Source of the DNA: Ascaphus truei
Lineage: Eukaryota > Chordata > Amphibia > Anura > Ascaphidae
Direction of reading: 5' to 3'
Assembly (NCBI GenBank): GCA_036426205.1
Contig: CM071573.1
Location: 70,280,817-70,344,816 of the forward strand
DNA: 64,000 bases
The position numbers were made by a program, and so were the translations under genes. Position 1 is the stretch's first letter. Each line of letters opens with the position of its first letter. Under the pieces are notes generated by a model. The model ran no database searches, was not told the DNA's origin, and worked only from the letters and a program-made list of their open reading frames with translations. Positions 23,624 through 35,095 of the stretch are shown in pieces.

Positions 23624-24463
23624 ACACACACACCACACCCACTAACAACACACACACCAAAAACACACACACACAGCAGCTCAACACACAACACAGCAGA
23701 TCTACACACACACAAACTGCTGCTACACAATACACACGCACACACACAACACAACAATACACACAAAAGCACACCACACACACACTGAGCTCTACACACA
23801 CAACACAGCACCTCTACACTCACAGCACAGCACCTCTACAACACAACACATCAGCTCTATACAACACAACGCAGCAGCTCTACACACAAAACAAAACAGG
23901 CAGAGCTCCAACACCAACCCGCGCGTACACACACAAACAACATTACACAACACATACACACTGCTGCGAAACAACCAACACGGCGTTACTGACACACAGA
24001 CACACACCACCAGAGCAGCGGCGAGCACACCAGCACACCAGCTAAGACGCGTTTGGCCACAGAGAACTAGGCGAGGAGCAAATCCTGTACTACGACACCA
24101 GCCAGGCAGCATAAGGGGTCGAACACCAAACACACACCCACAAACACATTTGTCCCCCCAGCAGCCGAGCTGGCCGGATCACACACACACACACACAGCA
24201 CACGCGACACAAACACCACACACCAACAGGGCACCACACACGACGACACAAAGGTACACGACACACACACAACGACACCAGCTAGCACACAACACCACAC
24301 GCACACCACACCACACACAACAGCTAGCAAACGCCGCGCACAACCACACACACACAAACACACACACACAACACAGCAGCTCTGCACCCACACACAAACA
24401 CATACACACACACACCAACACAGCAGCTCTACACACACATCTACACCCATAAACACTGCTGCT

Positions 24464-24513
<50 letters not shown>

Positions 24514-24664
24514 GAGCTCTATTACACACACACATAGCTCTACACACACAACACAAGCCGTCTCTTACACACACAAACACAACAAACTGCTGATACCACA
24601 CACATACAACAGCACAACACAAACACACACACTGCTGCTGCTATACCCATAAACACTGCTACTG

Positions 24665-24732
<68 letters not shown>

Positions 24733-24735
24733 GCC
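23157..24735. repeat. AC-rich low-complexity/satellite block (about 1.6 kb)
   Basis: One strand is almost only A and C, built from ACACAACACAGCAGCTCTAC-like units mixed with pure (AC)n runs (23540-23622, 24464-24508, 24666-24728) and an A-rich start (23197-23256). The opposite strand gives spurious Cys/Val-rich frames up to 160 codons. Confidence 0.95.
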
Positions 24736-24844
24736 ACAATAAAAAATGCAGCCACTTACTTCTTTGCAGACTCTCTCCCCCACAATTCAACTGAATCTGC
24801 TCAGAAAATTTCAGTCAGCTCAGGAGGGGGAGGAGTCAACCCAT

Positions 24845-25045
24845 GGCTGATACTTCCTGACCAATCCCCTGCCCTGTCTCAGAGCTGCTACTTCATTCTG
24901 ACCAATCCCCTGCCCTGTCTCAGCTGTTGTGAAAGCTGATTGGCGGGAAATAAACAGATTGAAAATTTACACTTTGCAAGCTGCTAAAATTCCGGACATT
25001 ACTGATTGGTTAAAATTCCGGGCATTATCCAATCAGAGAGCAGGG
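24845..25045. promoter_or_regulatory. Cluster of five CCAAT/ATTGG boxes
   Basis: GACCAATC occurs twice in a 27-bp direct repeat (24857 and 24897). GATTGGCGG, GATTGGTT and ATCCAATCAG follow, all within 200 bp. Paired AAAATTCCGG motifs lie between them. Such spacing resembles a transposon or retroelement promoter reading on the minus strand into the GT-rich block. Activity is unknown. Confidence 0.35.
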
Positions 25046-25144
25046 TTTTCAATAATGCCCTGAATTTTACTGCTTTAGCCTATAATCATGCTTAACAATC
25101 TTCCTTCAGCAACTTTGCTGACTGAGACATGGACAGGTCAAGAC

Positions 25145-25628
25145 TTAGGCCTCGGGCATGGTCAGCGCTTTTGCGCTGACCCGTGCTGAGGTGCGCTGCT
25201 GCTCGGCAGTGAGCCCCTGCAGCCGCAATGAGAGCGGCTTTAGCAGGGGCTCGCTTATGCTTCCGGTGCGCAGACCAAGGCCAGGGAAAGCACCCGCTTT
25301 CCGTCAGCCTCCGCGTGCCTCAGCACGGCTGCAGTCCTATGGACGCAGCCTTAGGCTGTGGCCAGGATGACGATGAGCTCATTTTTCTTGGGGTATTTGT
25401 GGCCAGCCAGTTGCACGATCGGGGGGGCGTGTCAGGGGGCACGGCCATGATGTCATAAAACTGGAACCGCTCACGTAATGCGCCAGCAAGCGGCAGAAAC
25501 AAATTTACTTGTCTCTGCAAGCAGCTGAGCACACGCGCGCTCACGCTGGCCACACACATTGCAGCAATGTGTTTCATCACAGTGAGCGCGCGCACCCGCT
25601 CAGCGTCACCCTGGCCGCAGCCTTAGCC
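25145..25628. mobile_element. GC-rich element with imperfect terminal repeats
   Basis: It starts TTAGGCCTCGGGCATGGTCA and ends GTCACCCTGGCCGCAGCCTTAG, with an internal partial copy of the end (GCAGCCTTAGGCTGTGGCC, near 25345). No transposase is present. Possibly Harbinger-like, as at 12393. Confidence 0.45.
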
Positions 25629-25984
25629 TCCTATTTAATGTCTCTGGGTGAGAGAGTGGACCTCAGCTGCAGGGACAGTCATTTTGCCCCATTGTCCTTA
25701 TTATTATTTTTATTTTAGATTTGTTGCACATTTTATTGTTTTCTTTGCTAGCCTCCTGTTTAACAAATTTGGAAGCAGTTAATGCACAGTTAACAGTGTT
25801 GTAACATCCATTACGTTGAACGATACAGTAAGTTCTCTGTACTTGAATGGACATTGCTGTATCATTAACGGTGTGTTATCCTGATTGGCCATTTACCTAT
25901 ATAAACAGAAATTTAAATTTGAGACTACAAATTATCTATTTTCAGCTGCAGAGGTCCGTTATTAACTTAACGAGGAATTAGCCC

Positions 25985-26510
25985 AAATTCACGCCTTGTT
26001 ACCTGTTAACATGTATCTTATGCACCATCCCGACTTGCGTTCCGATCAAGGATATTTTTTCTCTACCCCCTTTGTTTCTAAAGCCCTCTCCCATCTTAAA
26101 CCTTTCTCACTGACTGCCCCACAACTCTGGAATGCCCTGCCCCTCAATATCCGACTAGCACCCTCTCTATCCACCTTTAAGACCCACCTTAAAACACACC
26201 TGCTTAACGAAGCATATGAGTAACTCCGTAGCTGATACTATACACCTCATACATAAACCATGGCTCCTTGCAGATGCACTTACCAGAACGCCCTCCTACT
26301 GTCTCTGTACGTTCTACTTACCAATTAGATTGTAAGCTCTTTAGAGCAAGGACTCCTTTTCCTAAATATTACTTTTATGTCTGAAACACTTCTTCCCATT
26401 ATGTGTTATTTGTATTATTTGTTATTTATGATTGTCACATGCATTACTGCTGTGAAGCGCTATGAACATTAATAGAGATATATAAATAAAGACATACATA
26501 CATCTTCAAA
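25985..26510 (+). pseudogene. L2/CR1-like LINE 3' end (reverse transcriptase C-terminus and tail)
   Basis: The frame ending at 26223 contains FSLTAPQLWNALPLNI and LSTFKTHLKTHLL, the typical C-terminal end of L2/CR1-clade ORF2. It is followed by a 3' UTR with TTAGATTGTAAGCTCTTTAG, TGTGAAGCGCTATG and an ATACATACAT terminus. It is 5'-truncated, has no start codon and is inactive. Confidence 0.8.
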
Positions 26511-26688
26511 GCTCAACAACGCAGTATTAAGTGCTCTTTTTGGCCGGAAAGGGCATTGCATTAACTATAACGAAATGTAAATGCTAATGATATGCACAGC
26601 CAAAGAGGTGTTTCCCCTAACAACATATATCCACTGAGGTCCGGTAAAGTTAACTGAGGGATTTAACAAGACGGTAGTCCAGTCATAC

Positions 26689-26791
26689 CTAAAGGTGGCA
26701 TTACTCCAATCCAGACCCTCAAATATGTCTTTTGAGAGAGAGAGAGAGAACCATATTTCTGGGTATGGATGGGAGTAACATCACCTTTAGG
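26689..26791. mobile_element. Small foldback with AG-repeat centre
   Basis: CCTAAAGGTGGCATTACTCC and GGAGTAACATCACCTTTAGG arms surround (GA)n. Confidence 0.7.
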
Positions 26792-27074
26792 TAAGACATG
26801 CATGATGCGAGCCATGTTATTTGAAGCTAACGCAAGACATGGCGTTAGGCCTATGTTAATGAGATACACAATGGCCATTGTTTTTGCACATATTTAGCTT
26901 TGTGGATATGCGGTAACCTCAGGGAGAATAACTGCTATTAATCATTCTGATCACAAACCTGTTATTAGCACGAAGTTAATGGAGCTCTCTGGATCTGGCC
27001 CATAGTGGAGCCCGCATTGATTTAGATTATTTTAAGTCCATGCAGAAAAACAGAAAATTGTACAATACAGTATA

Positions 27075-27332
27075 CAGGGGGTTCAAGTCAGGTCCTCAAG
27101 CCCTCCAAAGAGGTCAGTTTTTCATGATATCCCAGCTTCAGTACAGTTGACTCAATTAGAGGTTCAGTCCAAGACTGACCCTCTGATTGAGCCGCCTGTG
27201 CTGAAGCAGGGACTGATTGACCCACCCCACCTGTGCTGAAGCAGGGATTGATTGACCCACCTGTGCTGAAGGGGGGATATCCAGAAAACCTGACCTGTTG
27301 GGGGGCTTGAGGACTGGAGTTGAGCACTACTG
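27075..27332. mobile_element. hAT MITE family A copy 8
   Basis: Arms CAGGGGGTTCAAGTC ... GAGTTGAGCACTACTG. The centre has a tandem duplication of the GACTGATTGACCCACC segment. Confidence 0.85.
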
Positions 27333-29803
27333 CTGTATACAGTGCACCATGAGGCAGTCTCACCAGGGTAACGCATATGTATCATAGAAATAAGCCACTG
27401 GATGAGTGCCACCTGGGTTTCAAGCTCTGAAATAGGACTTGACCTCTTGATACATGCGTTGGTACATAGGCTCAGTATAAGAAACCCCAAAGCAGCCCAA
27501 TTGTACACAGTATTCAAGGAGGTTTCAAAATGTTTTCATTCTTACTCAAGTGTTCCATCTCTAGCCATTATCCGAAGATAACCTCCACATTTCATTTATC
27601 TTGCGAGTGAAAAGCTATCTTCTTAGTTTTACAGGCTCGTAACCCTCTCCGTATTTACCACGAAGGATTGTGGTAGATTTTATGAGAAAAGGAAACGCTC
27701 CAATACACACAACAACAATTTGGCGCCTGTAAATCTGTCCTCCTGAAGTGTAAGCAGCGTCCCAATGGGAGAGGGGCTTTTTTAAGCAAACACACCTAAA
27801 GACTCCAGCATGTCTTTGAAATTATCATCGGTCATGCACTTGTCTGTATTGCTCTATTAAAGAACAAGGAGAAACAAAACAGGAAAACCTTAAGTACCAT
27901 GAAATAGGGTGGGAACTGCATGTAAAGCTGGCCAGATGTTCTGGTCCAAGAATGGTGGGCACACTGGACAGTCTATCTTCAAAGGGACCCTCCCAGAAAA
28001 TAACTTTATTGTGCTTTATTTCCTTTTTTATTTTTAGAAATTGTAATTGATTTGTTGCGTGCTCTTCAGAGGATAAACTGTTGCATGAGTTATACTTTTT
28101 GTTTGATAACCGGCCAAATTCGGGTTTACCATTAAGTACAATTAGCAGAGTTTTATCAAAGGTTTACACACATTGTGGTCAAGTACCACACTGTAACAAT
28201 TTTAGTAACATATACCACGGGTCCAGTCATTTGCTTTATTTTGATGTCATTAGTGCTTGTGTGAGCCAGCATCATTCCATTGCAATGTGTTGCTGCTATT
28301 AAAGGGTGAAAGACTGTACATAGCCAATGCAAACCTAGGTGAAGAATACAATGAATGTCAAGAAGGAATATCTGGAAGAAATACATTATAAATGTTATTA
28401 TGTTCCTTGTTGCCTCTCCAGCCGAAGGAGGAGATTTACTAAAGACTTGCCCTGCTGGTGTTCCCAATACACAAACTTTTCACATTGTGTTCAATAAATC
28501 TAGCAATATTGTTGTACTGGAAGCCTGGAGGCTGACGGCAGTTTGTTATTTTTGCTGACCTCTCTGTCTTCTGACTTAAAATAGTTGGAATTTAGGTATC
28601 ATTAAACTGGTAACTATTACAGTTAAGTACAAGTGTGTGTTGGAATCATGTATACATATTAGTAAAACCATTGGCACATAATGGGAGGTTTGGTTAAATC
28701 TACAGTAAACGGACCAGACCCATAGAGGTTATGGTCAGCTGTGCAAATTTGGGCTCTGCACATTCAGTAAGTTGTTCTGTGCATGATAGAAATAGTTTTG
28801 TACTTGTGGCACGACTCCACTTGTGGCACTTGTGGCTGTACGCAGCCACACGTAGTGGCACAATGATGACAAATACCTACTCACTTCAACAAAGCATGAA
28901 ACAATGCATTCACAATGGGTGCTTTACATAAAACTCTCTCTGCGATTACAGTTGAGATTCTCTATATTAGTGTTTGCATCCTTAGTGTCCTGTAACCTCT
29001 CTGTATTTTTCCCAGCTCTGAGGCAGTCATCTTAACATTGCAACAATTTTACCTTCCATTGCTCGCAGCCTGTTGCCTTGGCAACCCCCCTCTGCTCAAA
29101 CCTCAGTTGGTTTGGCTTTCCACCCCTGCTATGTTTTGTTAATAGGTATAGTCCATTGCTTGTTCCTGCCTGGACAGGAAAGCATGCTTTCTTTTGGAAC
29201 CAGCAACCATTAGGAGCATTCTGTCATCCCAGCTCCTGGTAGAAATTATCTTCATTTACCTCTCCCTCACTTTTGCCACCTATCTCAGTTCCCCTCTTTG
29301 TTATTGTTGCTTTTCCAACAAGAGAAAAGAAGGACTCAGTGTGCATCTACGGGGAGTGAGTTACCTACCTGTCTCTACCACTTGCCACAGTGTACATGAG
29401 TCAGAATATGTAGTAACTCATTTTCCTTCTTCCTATACATAGTTGTATAGCCTTGAGTCTGTTACACTTGCATCTGATAACATATCTGTACAGTGAAAAT
29501 CCTCGTATCTTAACACACTCTGTTGTTATGTATTTGTGCGCCTTCTCTAGCTTAGTGATCACCTTCTCTTGCAGCATCTTATGCTAAGAGTCGTAGTACC
29601 ACTCAATATAAAGCAACCGACAAAGTTGAAGGAATAAATCTTATATTCTGAAATCTGAATTGACACTACTGTAGTGCTGAATTTCATTTCGACAGTTAAG
29701 TAATCCTGCTGTTTATGAAATGTTATCAGTAGGTTACATTGTATTGTAATGCTTAGCTTGAAACTCTGCTTCCAACCTCCATGTGATTTTCATTGATTGT
29801 CAG

Positions 29804-29839
29804 GGAGACAAAGGCGGCTTTGGGATACCAGGTCGGATG
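29804..29839 (+). CDS. COL13A1: COL13A1 exon, COL1 (36 nt)
   Basis: The exon encodes GDKGGFGIPGRM, four Gly-X-Y triplets, phase 0/0. The acceptor is ATTGTCAG and the donor is GTGAGT. It aligns with human GDKGAIGMPGRV. The adjacent Gly-Gly (GDK-GGF) is unusual but keeps the triplet register. Confidence 0.94.
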
Positions 29840-31845
29840 GTGAGTTTGACCCTCTGCATCCATCTGTGTGAAACACTTTGCCGTGGAAGGCTGGGCTGAG
29901 TGCAAGCATGATGGTTGTACATCGCACTTTCAGAAACAATGCTTGCTTCTACTTTTGTGCTGTTTGACGTGTTCAGGGAATTCTCCGTTGAATTATTCTG
30001 CCTAGCAAAATACTGCACATAATGTCCTGTGAGATTTATGAGGAGTATAACTGAAAACGTTATAAAACACAAGTTTTTTTGTAAATGAACAGTAATTCTA
30101 ACCCATGCTTTGACATCGGGTCATGCTTGTGAGCTTCATTACATGATGTTTTACTTAGAACTCCATAATATGGGCATATGTACAGGATAGCACATTACCT
30201 GCTGAACTCCATTAGGGTTAATTTACTGGTCTGAATCCCACAGTCAAAACTATGAAATTGAGACCCATGTCAAAAATCCTTTCCTTCCTCTGTGGACTGG
30301 GAATACGTGTTGACTTTAACTTCATGCCAGTGTCATGAACTTCTACAGAAAACGGGAGATATATGAGTTTAGTTTATTTAAGAACAGCGACAACTGGTGA
30401 AAAGGTCAATGCACTGTGAGATTCTATCTTTGCTGTTATCTCTGCATACCATCAAGATAACTTTGCTGAAGTTTGCTATCTTGCCCCAGAATTGTGTACG
30501 GATTAAACTGTATAACCCTGCTTTAAATGGTCCCAATCCCACACTTTAGTAGTGCATTCCACCGTTTTATCACTAAATGAAGAAGTGCTTTCTAACTAGT
30601 TTTACTTCCTGTTCTTTCTATAAAATCCAAAGTGCTTTTGGTTCTTCCCTTTCCCATCCATGTCCAAACTATAATGCAGAGTTTTAGCAAGTAATCCTAT
30701 GGATTACCTTGCAATTATTCTTAGTGGTAGCATTGATAATTGTAGTTGTACAACACACCGTAACGTAGTCTGGTCAGCTCAGTAAAATAATTATCTAGGA
30801 ACTTCCTTGCAATCACAGGAAAAGGATGTAATCTATTAGTGAACTGCCACGGTGCAAACATATTCCTGGCCTGCAAAGTTAGCCAATTAATAAAGGAACC
30901 TAATTGGTTAGGTAAAATAGATTTGTTTATGGTTTCGGAGTAGAATTACTACATTGAAAATTCTGTATGTTAAGGATTTCCTAAGGAATAGAAGGAGTAC
31001 CGTCCTTTAGGGATCTTAGCAATTAACAAGCTCTATTAACAAGCCTACAACTGTTACATAAACAGTAATTACAATCAAAAGCTTTTAAAGTCTCATGTGC
31101 CTACAAGAGATGGGGAGATGCTATCAAGGGCCTGGAACTCTTAAAATGCTTTCCCACTCCTTTCGTACTTTGTAGTTTGTGACGATAAGAGTAAAATATT
31201 TAAACATTATGCATTCCTTATGCAATGCTGCCAAAACCTCACGCTAAAAGTTTAAAGGGAACACTTGTGCATTTTGCAAAGGCAGAATCCATATAGGGGA
31301 ACCGGTGAAACAATGGGAAGATCCCCTCTGAATGAGCGTCTTCTATTAAGAAGCATGTCTAGTTTACAAGAGGCATGTGCTACTCTGCTATTTAATCATG
31401 TAAATATGTATGTGCGCGTATTTCTTAAGGTAAGAAACGCTTGCTAAATGCTTTGCATTGTGATTCTGCTTCTGGGCAGCTGTATTGTTTTATAGCTTCA
31501 TGAGTCTCTACTGTATGTTGGGATAAATGAAAAGTGATAAAGAGAAGTAGAACCACAAATCATTGTACGTTAATGTTCTCTGGGACTAATGTATTGGTTT
31601 GTATGAGCATCATTCATTTTCTGGGGCATTTAAATGGTAGGACTTTTTTTAGGACCGGGTTTACTGATTGCCGTGGCAGAAGAACTGAATTACTATATTA
31701 CAAATAAATACACTAATATTTAATGATTAATACTCATACATGAGAAATGTTGTGCACATAGAGGGAGAACAAATCAAATACAGAATACACATGGGTACAA
31801 GACAACATTTAGAGCACCAACACTTTCAAAAGTAGATCATCTATT

Positions 31846-32120
31846 TATTTGTAACAAGTTTTACCAGGAAGTAATACATTGAGAGTTACCTCTTGTTCTC
31901 AAGTATGTCCTGGGCACAGAGTTATGATGACAATACATGGTTACATTAGATGAACAGAGGTTATACGTTATATTTAAAGACGTGGCATGAACAGTTAAAG
32001 ATAATATATGTTATAGGCGTGTGTAACAGTTACATGCCAGATTAAAATGTGAGGCAGCTTTAGCCTTGGACGAACATAATGATAATGTTACAGCTAATCT
32101 GGTGGGTCTAGTATGCCATT
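31846..32120. repeat. Dispersed repeat family D copy 1
   Basis: It shares TTACCAGGAAGTAATACATT, AAGTATGTCCTGGGCACAGA and CAGTTAAAGATAATA with 48432-48760, in the same order. Confidence 0.8.
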
Positions 32121-32599
32121 GTAGAAAATGAAGTAATCATGAGAGTGACATATGTCACGATCCTTCTCCGTCATTTTTCCATTCTATAAAATACACATTA
32201 AGAAGAGAGTTGTGATGTATTGAAAGCTCATGCTCCAGCGACACAATCTACTTCTCTCCATAACCAGTATGAGCTCTGACAGCATTGTATTTGCATGTGT
32301 TTTATGGGTGTTGTGATGAGCATGATGGTCATATTAGAGATTGGGTCCAGGCAACACAGATTTGTTAATCTGTTGATCCAATAGCCACTATGGTACAATG
32401 CATAATGTAGTTTTTCTCCTAGCAGTAATAAGGAGTAATAAGTTGACACTTATGCATGGGAGTATTTCATTGCATTATTTAATACAGTATACAAAGATAA
32501 TACATGTAATGCTGTTTCATGTGTTTAGGATACATTTACAGAATATTGCTGTGCAAAGGAGTATGCTCTTTTACTGAAATGTATAATAACAGATATACC

Positions 32600-32778
32600 A
32601 AGGGTAGCCAACTACAGTCCTCAAGGGCTACCAACAGGTCAGGTTTTCAGGCTACCCCTGCTTCAGCACAGGTGGCTCACCTTTCGACTGAGCCTGATTG
32701 AGCCACCTGTGCTGAAGCAGGGATATTATGAAAACCTCGTCTGTTGGTAGCCCTTGGGGACTGGAGCTGGCTACCCTT
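32600..32778. mobile_element. hAT MITE family A copy 9
   Basis: AAGGGTAGCCAACTACAGTC ... GGAGCTGGCTACCCTT with diverged tips and a complete palindromic interior. Confidence 0.85.
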
Positions 32779-33506
32779 GATCCATACCAACGCATAGTCT
32801 GCAATGAATCGAAGGCATGTAACTAATTTGAAAATCATGGAATCCTATATACATTTCTTGCTAATGTGCTTTTCAGAGGTCTTTCATTTTTAAATCTGCA
32901 TTTGCATTTTGGCAATATATTTCACACATTAATTAACCCCTTTTGGCCTGGGAATTTGCTAAAAATGAATTGTTTTGGAATTGATTGTTTTTAAAAGCAG
33001 ATCTACAAAAAAGCAGAAGTTGACCCTAAAACTCGATCCTGTTTTAAAAGCATACATACCGTTTATTTATTCGATAAAACGTCTGATTGGCGCTTCGTTT
33101 CTGTTACTTCAGTTTACGCATATCTTTTTAGCACATTTCAACAATCCATAAAAGTAAAAAGTGTGACTTCCATGATATGATGTAGAGGTCTGACAAAGAT
33201 GGTTCTGTAATTCTAGTGGAAGCCATTCATTCCCTTGGCATTACATTGCATTTACAATTTGCCATCTGTACAATCCATATCCCCTTCAATTTCTGTGAAA
33301 TAGAACGTGTTAATTCATCTGCCACATCTTTGCTTCCATGAGCACATTTCCTGACTTGCATGTCACCCTGTCAGTCATCCCAATCACCACTAATTGGCCC
33401 ATCCATTGCTATTTCCACCATCGCTGCTACATTTGTTAGCATGCAGGATATACAGGTGCGCCAACGAGTATTCTAACACTTGCCTTAAACTTGCCTTGGA
33501 AAATCT

Positions 33507-33749
33507 GGGGCTATCACCAACAAGACCCAGGTACATGCTGGGTACATGCTGCAATATTTCACACATTTCTGCAGAGACTAATGGCCCATCGGATTAACAC
33601 AGCAGGGGTTCCTGGCAGTCCCATTTGGTTTGAATGGGACTGCCAGGGACCCCCGCTGTTACTCTGATGGGCCATTAGTCTCTGCAGAAATGTGTGAAAT
33701 GTTGCAGCATGTACCCAGCATGTACCTGGGTCTTTTTGGTGATTGCCCC
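33507..33749. mobile_element. 243-bp near-perfect palindrome (foldback element)
   Basis: The arms are about 118 bp, from GGGGCTATCACCAA to TTGGTGATTGCCCC, with centre GTCCCATTTGGTTTGAATGG at about 33628 and only scattered mismatches. It is non-coding. The target duplication is not clear. Confidence 0.92.
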
Positions 33750-33989
33750 TGATTTGTTTTAGAATAATCGTCGGCACTACAGTATTGTGATCCATACAGG
33801 TGACCAATGACCACTCTCCCTCTTGTTTGCAGTTCTCTTGTCTGGTTGATTCAGAGCAATGCAACCATTTGTGCTATAACACTTGTGTGCTACCACGTAT
33901 ACAGATGTTACCTGTGCCATTGGCCATCATGCTGTCACAACATTTCTCAATATTTCACAACATACAGATTTTAGCAATGCTTGCAATTT

Positions 33990-34211
33990 GTAGGTCTGTC
34001 AAGTCTTCCTTGACTGAAGGTCTTAGCCCAGCTAATTCCATTACCTTCAGTGAGGTCTTATTGCTTTAAAGCATTCTTATCCAATAAACATTTTGTGTTT
34101 GTAGGTTCGTCAAGTCCTCTCAGTTGGAGTTCCTAACCCAGCTAATTCCATTGCCTTCAGTGAGGTCTTACTGCTTAAAATTAGTTATATTCAATAAACA
34201 TTCCGTTTTTG
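33990..34211 (+). repeat. Two-copy 111-bp tandem duplication
   Basis: Both units share GTAGG, AGCCCAGCTAATTCCATT or its near copy, TTCAGTGAGGTCTTA and AATAAACATT. The second starts at 34101. Confidence 0.85.
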
Positions 34212-34592
34212 TACAGAACACCCAAATCGTACTCATTTGAACCAATGAAAGCTACGAGTATGTCATAACACACAGTATCATGCCAGTAGGCCAGTTGTCG
34301 GGGTCACATCTGTATCACACATTGGAACCATCTGAATGTTGCTTATCCCCTCATAGTTACAAAGTTCACTGGACTGTACAATATTTTTTATTCAATCCAT
34401 GGACTACTCAACCAACAGAGAAGGATTTGGTATATGGTTTTGAACACTTGTTGGTCGATGTGTAATTAACACTGGCTCCTTGTTTGTTATTCTCTCTCTC
34501 TCTCTCTCTTTTTCCCTTTCTCCCTCTCTTTCATTTCCTCATCATACCTTTTACCCCATTGCATGCGTCTGCGGATGGTGTAAATGACCCAG

Positions 34593-34619
34593 GGATTAAA
34601 GGGCCAGCTCGGAGAGAAG
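34593..34619 (+). CDS. COL13A1: COL13A1 exon, COL1 (27 nt)
   Basis: The exon encodes GLKGQLGEK, phase 0/0. The donor is GTGAGT. The acceptor AG (TGACCCAG) lies about 30 bases downstream of the main CT-rich tract (34490-34560), so the branch and acceptor geometry is loose. It aligns with human GVKGQPGEK. Confidence 0.9.
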
Positions 34620-34882
34620 GTGAGTCACTTCCCGCCTTTCCAAAAATGCCCTCTAACCACATGCTTATCCATGTGAAAACTGTGTACTTCCAGCAAAGAC
34701 AACAGAATTACTCTTCCTTTAATTCCTGCTTCCTCACATCCGTGCTTCCTTTTGAAAAGACCCTGCTTTGTTGAATAACCTCAATTTTGAAGCACTTCTG
34801 TTAAGCAAATAAGGAAGTCAAACTATGCATGTGAAGCTTATTGGAACTCTTGCTCGTTTTTTTTTAGTATAAATTGGGAATG

Positions 34883-35095
34883 AAGGAGTGGCTCAGTGAG
34901 TAACTCTGGTTCAATTCCCGGTGTCGGCTCCTTGTGAACCTGGACAAGTCACTTTATCTCCCTGGGCCTCAGGCACCAAAAACATACATTATAAATTCTA
35001 CGGGGCAGGGACTGTGTCTGCAAAATGTCTCTGTAAAGCGCTATGTAAAAACTAGCAGCGCTATTGAAGAACAAACTATTATTATTATTATATTA
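34883..35095 (+). mobile_element. tRNA-derived SINE copy 1 with L2-type tail
   Basis: The A box TGGCTCAGTGAG and B box GGTTCAATTCC identify a tRNA-like head. A CORE-like middle follows (CAAGTCACTTTATCTCCCTG, GCCTCAGGCACCAAAAACAT), then a tail with GGCAGGGACTGTG and TAAAGCGCTATG as in the LINE end at 26330-26470. It ends in (ATT)n. Confidence 0.88.

Larger units (their letters stand above)
21211..29803 (+). other. COL13A1: Largest intron in the window
   Basis: 8.6 kb. It contains the AC-rich block, a CCAAT-rich segment, a GC-rich element, an L2-type LINE end, a small foldback and MITE copy 8. I see nothing supported at 21211-22690 or 27540-29800. Confidence 0.9.
29840..34592 (+). other. COL13A1: Intron
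   Basis: 4.75 kb. It contains repeat family D copy 1, MITE copy 9, the 243-bp palindrome and a 111-bp tandem duplication. Nothing else supported was seen at 29840-31840. Confidence 0.9.

Noticed and set aside
23518..24783. Cys/Val-rich minus-strand ORFs up to 160 codons, resembling membrane or cysteine-rich proteins
   Set aside because: They arise from GT-rich low-complexity DNA; frames differ only by shift and have no signal or domain.
29194..29442. 82-codon + strand ORF with a hydrophobic stretch as a possible COL13A1 first exon
   Set aside because: It lies between well-placed COL1 exons, has no adjoining collagen sequence or fitting splice sites, and no similarity to the type XIII N-terminus.
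34883..34930. tRNA gene
   Set aside because: It has A- and B-box-like motifs, but the sequence continues into a SINE body and tail and recurs at 52929; it does not fold as an intact tRNA.
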